A DNA stretch of 64,000 bases, from assembly GCF_036010325.1 (NCBI RefSeq), contig NZ_CP108549.1, positions 7,502,001-7,566,000 of the forward strand, written 5' to 3'. Numbering within the stretch: position 1 is the first letter of the stretch; every line of letters starts with the position of its first letter. A program made the position numbers and the translations under genes. Positions 51,123 through 59,369 of this stretch are shown here, one piece after another. Origin of the DNA: Streptomyces sp. NBC_01210. Lineage in GTDB: Bacteria; Actinomycetota; Actinomycetes; Streptomycetales; Streptomycetaceae. The notes below the pieces were generated by a model, which saw only the letters and a program-made list of their open reading frames with translations, was not told where the DNA came from and made no database searches.

Positions 51123-52022
51123 ATGCGGAATATCGTGGTCGTCGACGCTCCCTCCAACCTGGGTCTGCGGCCCCCGGCCCCGGGCACCGTCCCCGGCTGC
51201 TACAAGCTCGCCGGCGCCCTGCGTGAGCAGCGGATCGTGCAGCGGCTCGGGGCGTTCGAAGGCGGGGTCGTCGTACCGCCGCGCTACGACCGCGGCGACT
51301 GGAAGGAGGGCGACGGAGTCTTCAACGCCGCCGCCATCGCCCTGTACACCCGGCGTCTCGCCGACCGGATCGAGCATCATGTGCGGGCCGGTGACTTCCC
51401 GTTGGTCCTCGGCGGCGACTGCTCGATCCAGCTCGGCGCCTCGCTCGCGCTGCGCCGTCTCGGCAGATACGGGCTGGCCTCGGTCGACGCGTCCGCAGAC
51501 TTCCGGCACCCCGGCAACTCCCAACGGGTCGGGGCCGCCGCCGGGGAGGAGCTGGCGCTCGCGACCGGGCGTGGACAGGAGGACCTGACGAATCTGGAGG
51601 GGCTCAGGCCCTATCTGCGCGACGAGGATGTGCGGCTGTTCGGGATCCGGGACGCCTTCGACGAAGACCGTGCCGAGCTCGTCGAGTTGAAGATCCCGAC
51701 GGTGACCGTGGGGGGACTGCGCGAATGGGGCCCGGCGGAGCTCGCGGGGGCCGTGGTGCAGACACTCGAAGTGCCGGTGCTCGACGGATTCTGGGTGCAT
51801 CTGGACGCGGACGTACTGGATCCGAGCGTGATGCCCGCCGTCGACAGCCCTGATCCGGAAGGGCTGCTGCCGCCCGAACTTGCCTTGCTGCTCAAGGTGT
51901 TGGTGCGCTCTCCGCGCTGCGTGGGGCTGAACGTGACCGTCTACGACCCCGACCTCGACCCGGAGGGCACGGCGGGCGAGATGTTCGCCGACCTGATCGT
52001 GGGCGCCTTTGCCGAAGACTGA
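51123..52022 (+). CDS. arginase/agmatinase-fold protein with altered metal ligands
   Basis: A 299-residue protein. ATG at 51123 has GGTGAGG at good spacing; upstream ATGs are too close to it. The ureohydrolase motifs are recognisable: GGDCS (97-101, normally GGDHS), DASAD (122-126, normally DAHxD) and HLDADVLDP (227-234). Both metal-binding histidines are thus replaced, by Cys100 and Ser124, while four Asp ligands remain. Either a different metal or substrate is used or activity is lost. Annotating it as plain arginase would be unsafe. Confidence 0.85.
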   Translation: MRNIVVVDAPSNLGLRPPAPGTVPGCYKLAGALREQRIVQRLGAFEGGVVVPPRYDRGDWKEGDGVFNAAAIALYTRRLADRIEHHVRAGDFPLVLGGDCSIQLGASLALRRLGRYGLASVDASADFRHPGNSQRVGAAAGEELALATGRGQEDLTNLEGLRPYLRDEDVRLFGIRDAFDEDRAELVELKIPTVTVGGLREWGPAELAGAVVQTLEVPVLDGFWVHLDADVLDPSVMPAVDSPDPEGLLPPELALLLKVLVRSPRCVGLNVTVYDPDLDPEGTAGEMFADLIVGAFAED

Positions 52023-52127
52023 CCCACGGAGCCCCTGGTCAGTGCAGAGCCCACCGTGTTCCATGGTCGTCGGGAGTGCCGGCCGTCAGGAGCTGCCGGC
52101 ATCCCGCGCGAGTGAAGCGAGGTTGCC

Positions 52128-54110
52128 TTGGCCACCACTGTGCGGCGTACCGTACTGACCCTGCCCGCAGCCCCGGTCGGGGCGCCGAACCCGCTGCCCG
52201 CCCTGCGGCCGCTGGACGAGATGCACTCTCTCGACGAGCGCGCCGGGCAGGAGCTGCCGCGCGAGATGACACGGCAGATCGGATACGAGCCGCTGCGTAC
52301 CCTGCTGCCGGTGCGGGTGCTCGACGGGTACGGCCGTGAGCGCACGCAGACGGACCTCGACGCGATCGTGATCGAGAACGAACGGCTGCGGGCCACTGTG
52401 CTGCCGGGCCTCGGTGGCCGTGTCCACTCGCTGCACCACAAGCCGACCGGGCGTGAACTCCTTTACCGCAACCCGGTGTTCCAGCCCGCGGATTTCGCCC
52501 TCAACGGCGCCTGGTTCTCCGGCGGCATCGAGTGGAACATCGGCGCCACCGGCCATACCACGCTCTCCTGCGCCCCGCTGCACGCCGCACTCGTCCCGGC
52601 CCCCGACGGCGGTGAGATGGTCCGGCTCTGGGAGTGGGAGCGGCTGCGCGATCTGCCGTTCCAAGTTGATCTGTGGCTGCCTGCCGACTCCGAGTTCCTC
52701 CATGTCGGCGTACGGATCCGGAATCCGCACGAACGGCCCGCGCCCGTCTACTGGTGGTCCAACATCGCCGTCGACGAGCACGAGACGACGCGCGTGCTCG
52801 CACCCGCCGAGGAAGCCTGGCACTTCGGATACGAGCGCAGCCTGCGCCGGGTTCCGGTGCCGGAATTCGAGGGCGAGGACCGTACGTATCCGCTGCGCAG
52901 CGAGTATCCCGCCGACTACTTCTACGAGGTGCCGGCCGAGGCCCGTAAGTGGATCGCCTCGCTCGACGCTGCTGGGAAGGGGCTCGTACAGACCTCGACC
53001 GATGCGCTGCGCGGCCGCAAGCTCTTTCTCTGGGGCTCGGGGCGCGGCGGACGCCGATGGCAGGAGTGGCTGACCGAGCCGGGCACGACCGGTTACGCCG
53101 AGATCCAGGCCGGACTCGCCCGCACCCAGCTGGAGCACGTACGCCTGGACGGGGGCGGAGAGTTCAGCTGGCTGGAGTCGTACGGACCGCTCGACACCGA
53201 CCCGGAGACGGTGCACGGCGAGGACTGGGGCGCGGCGCGCGCCGAGGTGGAGGCCCGGCTGTCCGAGGCGCTGCCCCGGGCGGCCGTGGACGCCGCGTAC
53301 GAGGCATGGCGGCCCTACGCGGACGCCCAGCCGACCGAGTCGCTCGCCACCGGCTCGGGCTGGGGGGCGCTCGAGGTGCTGCGGGAACGGCACAAGCTGC
53401 CCGGCACGCCCTTCGAGGAGTCGACACTCGGCGAAGAGCAGGCGCCCTGGCAGGAGTTGCTGAGTACCGGCGTCTTCCCCGAGCCCCGCAGGGTCACCCC
53501 GCCAGGACCCTCGCTCGTCGCACCGCACTGGCGCGACATGCTGGAGACCGCCCCGGCCGACCCACTGACCGAGTACCACCTCGGCATTGCCCAGTGGCAC
53601 GCGGGCGACCTCGCCCAGGCCGTCCGCAGCTGGGAGCGGGGCCTCGGACTCGCGCCGTCCCGCTGGCCGTTGCTGCGCTGTCTGGCCGTTGCCGATTCGG
53701 AGGGCGGCAATGTTGTACGGGCCGCCGAGCGCTACGCCGAGGCCTTCGACGACCTCTGCGAGGAGCGCCGCGACGACGGCGAGTCCTGGACGGCGGCGAC
53801 GGCGGCCCTCGGCCGGGAGGCGATCGCCGCACTGCTCGCCGTCCGCCGTACCGCCGAGGCCCGCGCGGTCTGGTCCCGGCTGCGTCCGGCGGTGCAGCAG
53901 CGCGGCCGCTTCCGCCTGATCGAAGCCCAGCTGCTGATCGCCGAGGGCCGTACGGACGAGGCTCGCGCCGTCTTCGAGGCGGGTTTCGAGGTGGCGGACC
54001 TGCGCGAGGGCACGGAGATCCTGGAGGAGGTGTGGTCGGCGCTCACCGACGAGCCGCTGTCGGACGCGTACGACTACCGGATGCGACCTCAGCGGCCGCG
54101 GCTGAGCTAG
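52128..54110 (+). CDS. DUF5107 domain protein with C-terminal TPR-like repeats
   Basis: A 660-residue protein from TTG 52128, with GAGG five bases ahead. Residues about 40-350 match DUF5107, a galactose-mutarotase-like beta-sandwich (LGGRVHSLHHKPTGRELLYR, then NGAWFSGGIEWNIGATGHT and YWWSNIAVDEHETTRV). The C-terminal third is TPR-like (EYHLGIAQWHAGDLAQAVRS). It probably binds or processes carbohydrates in the cytosol. Confidence 0.85.
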   Translation: MATTVRRTVLTLPAAPVGAPNPLPALRPLDEMHSLDERAGQELPREMTRQIGYEPLRTLLPVRVLDGYGRERTQTDLDAIVIENERLRATVLPGLGGRVHSLHHKPTGRELLYRNPVFQPADFALNGAWFSGGIEWNIGATGHTTLSCAPLHAALVPAPDGGEMVRLWEWERLRDLPFQVDLWLPADSEFLHVGVRIRNPHERPAPVYWWSNIAVDEHETTRVLAPAEEAWHFGYERSLRRVPVPEFEGEDRTYPLRSEYPADYFYEVPAEARKWIASLDAAGKGLVQTSTDALRGRKLFLWGSGRGGRRWQEWLTEPGTTGYAEIQAGLARTQLEHVRLDGGGEFSWLESYGPLDTDPETVHGEDWGAARAEVEARLSEALPRAAVDAAYEAWRPYADAQPTESLATGSGWGALEVLRERHKLPGTPFEESTLGEEQAPWQELLSTGVFPEPRRVTPPGPSLVAPHWRDMLETAPADPLTEYHLGIAQWHAGDLAQAVRSWERGLGLAPSRWPLLRCLAVADSEGGNVVRAAERYAEAFDDLCEERRDDGESWTAATAALGREAIAALLAVRRTAEARAVWSRLRPAVQQRGRFRLIEAQLLIAEGRTDEARAVFEAGFEVADLREGTEILEEVWSALTDEPLSDAYDYRMRPQRPRLS

Positions 54111-54113
54111 CCC

Positions 54114-54167
54114 GGGTGCGTCGGGTGCGTCGGGTGCGTCGGGTGCGTCGGGTGCGTCGGGTGCGTC
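54114..54167. repeat. Six perfect copies of a 9-bp tandem repeat
   Basis: GGGTGCGTC repeats six times without change between the DUF5107 gene and the FadR-type gene, then degenerates. A candidate for variable copy number between strains. Confidence 0.9.
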
Positions 54168-54314
54168 GGGGGACGCCGGGGGTGTCGGGAGCCTCGGGCG
54201 AGCAGCGACTTCCGAGTCCCTGTCCGCCGGCGACGGGCGGGCGGTGTCAGGCCGGCCTGCCCGGCTCCGGCGACGCTGTGCGCCGATCCGACCGGCATGG
54301 GTTCGTCACACCGC

Positions 54315-54344
54315 TTGACAGTTCCCCCCTGCGCGGTCGACGAT
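54315..54344 (+). promoter_or_regulatory. Promoter for leaderless FadR-type gene
   Basis: TTGACA at 54315-54320 is 18 bp from GACGAT (54339-54344), and the GTG start is 6 bases further on. Transcription should start at or next to the GTG. Confidence 0.5.
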
Positions 54345-54350
54345 CGCAAG

Positions 54351-55136
54351 GTGAACCTGTCAGACAGCCAGACAGCTGGCGATGTGCCCAGGCGGATCAG
54401 CGCGCTCGAAGCGGTGCTGACGCACTTGCGCGGCGCCATCGAGCGGGGCGACTACGCGGTGGGGGAGAAGCTGCCCTCGGAGGCGGAACTCTGCCGGCGC
54501 CTGGAAGTGAGCAGGCCCGTACTGCGTGAGGCTCTGCGCGCTCTGCAGACGATGGGGCTCACGGCCTCGCGTACCGGCAAGGGCACCTTCGTCCTCTCCA
54601 ACGGCCCGGTGGAGGACCCCACCTTCGGCGACTACTCGGCCAGCGACCTCCTCGAGGTCCGCCGACACGTGGAAATCCCGGTGGCCGGGTACGCAGCCCT
54701 GCGACGTACCCCCGAAGACCTCGACCACCTCTCTCATCTGCTGGAGCGGATGGAGCAGGAGACCGACACCACCGCCTGGGTGGCGATGGACACGCTCTTC
54801 CACCTCGCGGTCGCCCGTGCGGCCCAGAACCCGGTTTTCCGCAGAGTCATCGAGGAGATCCGCGACGCGCTGGCCCGCCAGTCGGCATTCCTCAACGAGC
54901 TCGGCGGCCGGCGCGAGCAGTCGAACCGGGAGCACCGGGCGATCGTCGAGGCGCTGCTCGACAGTTCCGAGCACGACGCCGTGGAAGCCATGACGCACCA
55001 TCTCGCGCGCGTCGAGTCGACGCTGACGACCATCGTGCGGCCGCCACACCAGAGCGGCGCGTACGAGCGTCTTGGGCCCAAAAACCTTGAGCCCAAGAAC
55101 ACCGAGCGCAACAGCAACGAGAACACCGAAAGCTGA
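54351..55136 (+). CDS. FadR/GntR-family transcriptional regulator
   Basis: A 261-residue regulator from GTG 54351 (ATG 54297 is possible but lies upstream of the promoter). The winged HTH has LTHLRGAIERGDYAVGEKLP, then CRRLEVSRPVLREALRALQ; the C-terminal FCD domain has metal-binding His in FHLAVARAAQNPVF and HRAIVEALLD. A perfect palindrome CTGTC-A-GACAG (54357-54367) overlaps the start and is a good autoregulatory operator. It leads the asparaginase and aspartase genes and probably controls them. Confidence 0.88.
   Translation: MNLSDSQTAGDVPRRISALEAVLTHLRGAIERGDYAVGEKLPSEAELCRRLEVSRPVLREALRALQTMGLTASRTGKGTFVLSNGPVEDPTFGDYSASDLLEVRRHVEIPVAGYAALRRTPEDLDHLSHLLERMEQETDTTAWVAMDTLFHLAVARAAQNPVFRRVIEEIRDALARQSAFLNELGGRREQSNREHRAIVEALLDSSEHDAVEAMTHHLARVESTLTTIVRPPHQSGAYERLGPKNLEPKNTERNSNENTES
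54357..54367. promoter_or_regulatory. FadR-type operator at start codon
   Basis: CTGTCAGACAG is a perfect 11-bp palindrome six bases after the GTG; a partial copy CAGACAG follows. Its place suggests autoregulation. Confidence 0.5.
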
Positions 55137-55138
55137 GC

Positions 55139-56182
55139 ATGAGCCACACCACCCCGTTCCGCCGCACCCTTTCAGAGCCGCCCGCCGTCCGCACCCCGGC
55201 CCACGTCCCGCTCGCCCACGTAGTGCGCGGAGGCGTCGTCGAGGGCGTCCACCACGGCTCCGTCGTCGTGCTGGCCGCGGACGGGAGTGTGGAGTTCAGT
55301 GCGGGCGACATCGAGGCCGCCTTCTACCCGCGCTCGGCGCTCAAGCCGCTCCAGGCGGTCGGCCTGCTGCGCGCGGGACTGCCGCCGCTGGACGCCGAGG
55401 CGATGGCTCTCACCGCTGCCAGCCACTCCGGTGAGGAACGCCATCTGGCCACGGCCCTGCGCATCCTGCACACCGCCGGGCTGACCGAGGCCGACCTGCG
55501 CAATGTCCCCGATCTGCCGTACGGCACGGCGGTGCGCGAGGAGTGGATCAGCCGTGGCCTCGGACCCAGCCGGCTCGCCCAGAACTGCTCGGGCAAGCAT
55601 GCCGCGATGCTGATGACGGCCCGGGCCCGAGGCTGGCGTCTGGAGAACTACCTCGATCCCGGACATCCGCTGCAGTGGGCGATCGCCGCGACCGTGGAGG
55701 AGCTCACCGGGCAGGGCATCGCCCGGGTGACGGTCGACGGATGCGGCGCGCCGCTGTTCTCCGTATCGCTGCACGGCCTCACCCGGGCCGCCGCCCGGCT
55801 GGCGACTGCCGCGCCCGACACCCGGGAGGGCCAGGTCGCGCAGGCCATGCGCGAGCACCCGGAGATGGTCTCCGGCAGCGGGCGGGACGTCGCGCGCCTG
55901 GTGCGCGCGGTGCCGGGCCTGCTTGCCAAGGACGGGTTCGAGGGCGTGCAGATCGCGGCGCTCCCGGACGGGCGGGCCGTCGGCGTGAAGATATCCGACG
56001 GCGCCGACCGCGCCCGGATGCCTGTGACGGCGGCGGCCCTCGCGCTGTGCGGAGTCGACCCGCAGATCCTTGCCGGATTCGCCGAAACGCCGGTCATCGG
56101 GGGCGGCGTGGCGGTCGGGAGCCTGCGGGCGGCGGGCGCGCTGGCCGGCCTCTCCGCTCCGGCTGCCTCCTCCGTCGCCTAG
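55139..56182 (+). CDS. L-asparaginase (asparaginase II / AnsA-type family)
   Basis: A 347-residue protein of the asparaginase family seen in Rhizobium and actinobacteria (not the E. coli type). Motifs include VVRGGVVEGVHHGSVVVL, AFYPRSALKPLQAVG, LTAASHSGEERH and NCSGKHAAML. It hydrolyses asparagine to aspartate and ammonia. It starts 2 bp after the regulator stop and is followed by aspartase, forming a two-step catabolic operon. Confidence 0.9.
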   Translation: MSHTTPFRRTLSEPPAVRTPAHVPLAHVVRGGVVEGVHHGSVVVLAADGSVEFSAGDIEAAFYPRSALKPLQAVGLLRAGLPPLDAEAMALTAASHSGEERHLATALRILHTAGLTEADLRNVPDLPYGTAVREEWISRGLGPSRLAQNCSGKHAAMLMTARARGWRLENYLDPGHPLQWAIAATVEELTGQGIARVTVDGCGAPLFSVSLHGLTRAAARLATAAPDTREGQVAQAMREHPEMVSGSGRDVARLVRAVPGLLAKDGFEGVQIAALPDGRAVGVKISDGADRARMPVTAAALALCGVDPQILAGFAETPVIGGGVAVGSLRAAGALAGLSAPAASSVA

Positions 56183-56238
56183 GGCCCCAGGGCCCGCGGC
56201 ACAGAACTCTCACCACCTCACGAAGGAACACCGCCACC

Positions 56239-57678
56239 ATGACTGCCGGCCACCGCCGCGAACACGACCTGCTCGGCGACCGTGACATCCCCGCCGACGC
56301 GTACTGGGGAGTCCACACCCTGCGCGCCACGGAGAACTTCCCCATCACCGGTACGGCGATAGCGGCGTACCCGCACCTGATCAACGCACTCGCCGCCGTC
56401 AAGGAAGCCGCGGCCCGCGCCAACGAGGACCTCGGGCTGCTCACCTCGGCGAAGGCCGACGCCATCGCCGCCGCCTGCCGGGAGATCCGGGACGATGGCC
56501 GGCTGCACGATCAGTTCGTCGTCGACGTGATCCAGGGCGGCGCCGGTACGTCGACCAATATGAACGCCAACGAGGTGATCGCCAACCGGGCGTTGGAGAT
56601 CCTGGGCCATGGCAAGGGCGACTATGGCCGACTGCATCCGAACGAGGACGTCAACCTCAGCCAGTCGACGAACGACGTCTACCCGACCGCCGTCAAGGTC
56701 GCCACGATCATCGCGGTACATGAGCTGCTCGATGCGATGGCGATCCTGCGCGAGGCCTTCGCCGCCAAGTCCGAGGAGTTCCGCGACATCCTCAAGATGG
56801 GGCGCACCCAGCTCCAGGACGCGGTGCCGATGACCCTGGGCCAGGAGTTCTCCGCGTACGCGGTGATGCTGGAGGAGGACCAGAGCCGCCTGGCCGAGGC
56901 CGTCCTCCTCATCCATGAGATCAACCTCGGCGCGACCGCCATCGGCACCGGCCTCAACGCCCCCACGGGCTACGCCGAAGCCGCCCGCCGACACCTCGCG
57001 GCCAACACCGGCCTGCCGTTGGTCACCGCCGCCAACCTCGTCGAGGCCACCCAGGACTGCGGCGCCTTCGTCCATCTGTCCGGCGTGCTCAAGCGCATCG
57101 CCGTCAAGCTCTCCAAGAGCTGCAACGATCTGCGTCTGCTGTCCTCCGGCCCGCGCGCGGGTCTCGGGGAGATCAACCTGCCGCCGGTCCAGGCGGGTTC
57201 CAGCATCATGCCCGGCAAGGTCAACCCGGTGATCCCCGAGGTCGTCAATCAGGTCGCCTTCGAAGTGATCGGCAACGACGTCACCATCACCATGGCCGCC
57301 GAGGCGGGGCAGCTGCAGCTCAACGCCTTCGAACCGATCATCCTGCATTCGCTGTCGGAGAGCATCACCCACCTGCGGGCGGCCTGCCTCACCCTCGCCG
57401 AACGCTGTGTATCCGGCATCACCGCCAATACCGAGACGCTGCGCGCGACCGTGGAGAACTCCATCGGGCTCGTCACTGCCCTCAACCCGCACATCGGCTA
57501 CACCGCGGCCACCGTTATCGCCAAGGAGGCCCTCGCCACAGGGCGCGGCGTCGCCGAACTGGTGCTGGAGCGAGGGCTGCTCCCGGCCGACCGGCTCGCC
57601 GCTCTGCTGCGCCCGGAAGAGCTCGCGGGCACGGGCACTCCGGCAACCGGCAACGGATCGGCGGTCTCTCGGAGCTGA
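56239..57678 (+). CDS. aspA: aspartate ammonia-lyase
   Basis: A 479-residue class II fumarase/aspartase-superfamily enzyme from ATG 56239. The signature GSSIMPGKVNP is intact, with GGAGTSTNMNANEV and NLSQSTNDVYPTAVK. It deaminates aspartate to fumarate and ammonia, using the product of the preceding asparaginase gene. Confidence 0.94.
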   Translation: MTAGHRREHDLLGDRDIPADAYWGVHTLRATENFPITGTAIAAYPHLINALAAVKEAAARANEDLGLLTSAKADAIAAACREIRDDGRLHDQFVVDVIQGGAGTSTNMNANEVIANRALEILGHGKGDYGRLHPNEDVNLSQSTNDVYPTAVKVATIIAVHELLDAMAILREAFAAKSEEFRDILKMGRTQLQDAVPMTLGQEFSAYAVMLEEDQSRLAEAVLLIHEINLGATAIGTGLNAPTGYAEAARRHLAANTGLPLVTAANLVEATQDCGAFVHLSGVLKRIAVKLSKSCNDLRLLSSGPRAGLGEINLPPVQAGSSIMPGKVNPVIPEVVNQVAFEVIGNDVTITMAAEAGQLQLNAFEPIILHSLSESITHLRAACLTLAERCVSGITANTETLRATVENSIGLVTALNPHIGYTAATVIAKEALATGRGVAELVLERGLLPADRLAALLRPEELAGTGTPATGNGSAVSRS

Positions 57679-57730
57679 GGTGGCGGCCGGGCCTCTCGGA
57701 GCGAGGTTGCGCGCCCGGTTCTTCGGCCGC

Positions 57731-58084
57731 TCATTCGGCAGCCTTCCTGTCGACGTATTCGAAGACCGATCCGTCGGGGTGGACGGCGATCAGATTGCGG
57801 CCCACCGGCGTCGGCACGGGGCCCGCGATGATCCGTGCGCCCACCTCGGTGAGCGTGGCGTACGCGTCGTCCACGTCCTTCACCGCGATGGTCGCCGTCA
57901 CCTTGCGCAGCACCTCCAGCTCCGACTCCGGGCCGCTCATCAGCAGGAAGCAGCCGACCGCGGCGACCGAGACCCCGGCGCGCTCGAAGCGCAGCGGTGT
58001 GGCACCGGTGAGGCGTTGGTAGAAGGCGACCGCGGCCTCCAGGTCGTCGACGCAGATGCGGAGCGTGGTTCCGAGGATCTCCAT
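57731..58084 (-). CDS. VOC-family (glyoxalase/bleomycin resistance-like) protein
   Basis: A 117-residue beta-alpha-beta-beta-beta protein from ATG 58084: MEILGTTLRICVDDLEAAVA, then FYQRLTGATPLRFE, and the C-terminal HPDGSVFEYVDRK. Vicinal-oxygen-chelate proteins bind metals and small ligands; the substrate is unknown. Confidence 0.87.
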   Translation of the reverse strand: MEILGTTLRICVDDLEAAVAFYQRLTGATPLRFERAGVSVAAVGCFLLMSGPESELEVLRKVTATIAVKDVDDAYATLTEVGARIIAGPVPTPVGRNLIAVHPDGSVFEYVDRKAAE

Positions 58085-58150
58085 ACGGGCGAGCGTAGTT
58101 CGCGGTGACGGGACGCGAAATCGATTGCCCGATTGTGGGCGGGATGCGCA

Positions 58151-58206
58151 GGCCCAGGTGCACGTCCAGGTCCAGGTCCAGGCCCAGGCGGCCCAGGCCC
58201 AGGCAT
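58151..58206. repeat. Hexamer-like CCAGGT/CCAGGC tandem repeat
   Basis: CCAGG plus T or C repeats about eight times with small interruptions, between the VOC gene and the following methyltransferase gene. Non-coding as far as can be seen. Confidence 0.7.
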
Positions 58207-58301
58207 GCGCGCCCCTGCCGGCCGGTGCTGCCGCGCCAACTCCGAGCCGCGCCCGGGCCTGATCGGCCTTCCGACCAGCGGCACTTCCTCCGCGCCGGAC
58301 G

Positions 58302-59111
58302 TCAGGCCCGGCAGAGTACTTCGCCGTGCGGGACCATGAACCAGGCGTCGTCCTCGCCGCCCCACTCCCGCCACGCGCCGGCGATCGCGGCCAGCTGCTC
58401 CGCAGTGGCATGGCCGCCGTCGACCGCGAGCTTCGCGTACACCGACGCGGTCGTACGGTCCGCCCACAGTCCGCTCCACCAGGCGCGCTCCTCGGGTGTG
58501 GCGAAACACCACGTGGCGGCCGTTGCGGTGATGTCGGTGAAGCCCGCGGCGCGTGCCCAGGACAGCAGTCTGCGACCGGCGTCCGGCTCACCGCCGTTGG
58601 CGCGTGCCACCCGCTGGTACAGGCTCTGCCACCCGTCCAGGGCCGGGACTTCGGGGAACCAGGTGAAGGCGCCGTAGTCGCTGTCGCGTGCCGCGACGAT
58701 GCCGCCGGGCCGGCAGACCCGCCGCATCTCCCGCAGCGCCCGCACCGGATCGCCGACGTGCTGCAGCACCTGGTGGGCGTGGACGACATCGAAGGAGTCG
58801 TCGGGGAAGTCCAGTGCGTGGACATCGGCGACCGCGAAGCGCACCTGGGCGAGGCCGCGTCCGACGGCGGTCTCACGTGCCTGGTGCAGTACCTCCTCGG
58901 CGGCGTCGACCGCCGTCACCCGCCCCGGCGCGACCAGCTCGGCCAGATCGGCGGTGATGGTGCCGGGTCCGCAGCCCACGTCCAACAGATCCAGGCCCGG
59001 GCGGAGTTCACCGATGAGATACGCCGCGGAGTTGGCGGCGGTCCGCCAGCGGTGCGAGCGCAGCACCGACTCGTGGTGCCCATGGGTGTAGACGGCGGTC
59101 TCCTTCGACAT
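58302..59111 (-). CDS. class I SAM-dependent methyltransferase
   Basis: A 269-residue enzyme from ATG 59111, behind AGGAGAAGGAG. SAM motif LLDVGCGPGTITADLAELVA, later FDVVHAHQVLQHVGDPVRAL, resembles UbiE-type methyltransferases. The C-terminal half (EWGGEDDAWFMVPHGEVLCRA) is typical of a Streptomyces group of unknown substrate. Confidence 0.9.
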   Translation of the reverse strand: MSKETAVYTHGHHESVLRSHRWRTAANSAAYLIGELRPGLDLLDVGCGPGTITADLAELVAPGRVTAVDAAEEVLHQARETAVGRGLAQVRFAVADVHALDFPDDSFDVVHAHQVLQHVGDPVRALREMRRVCRPGGIVAARDSDYGAFTWFPEVPALDGWQSLYQRVARANGGEPDAGRRLLSWARAAGFTDITATAATWCFATPEERAWWSGLWADRTTASVYAKLAVDGGHATAEQLAAIAGAWREWGGEDDAWFMVPHGEVLCRA

Positions 59112-59189
59112 GGCCGAACTCCTTCTCCTGAGGCGAGTACGGCCACGGTACGCCGTTGTTCCGCATGGCGAGACCCGTATCTTGCTATA

Positions 59190-59350
59190 TGGACAGCCTG
59201 GCAACGGCCGGAGCCATCAAGGACCGCTTCGGCCTCGTCGACATCGCCGTGCTCCTCCCCGGCGGCGCACGCACCCCGCTGCCCGGCGACGCCTGTCTGA
59301 CGCTGCCCAGCGCGAACGCTGCGGGGGCGACAGCAATTCTCGGGGCGTGC
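59190..59350 (+). pseudogene. Remnant of MBL-fold (UlaG-like) hydrolase
   Basis: A short plus-strand frame reads IKDRFGLVDIAVLLPGGART, then PLPGDACLTLPSANAAGATA, matching the middle of UlaG-like metallo-beta-lactamase-fold proteins (FGPVDLAVLPAGG-type followed by LTLTSAEAAEAA). The N-terminal metal site and the rest are gone, so it is a fragment left by deletion. Confidence 0.5.
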
Positions 59351-59369
59351 CGGCGCGGGACCTCCCCCG

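Noticed and set aside
54114..54167. 9-bp repeat as a CRISPR array
   Set aside because: Units are contiguous with no spacers and are too short.
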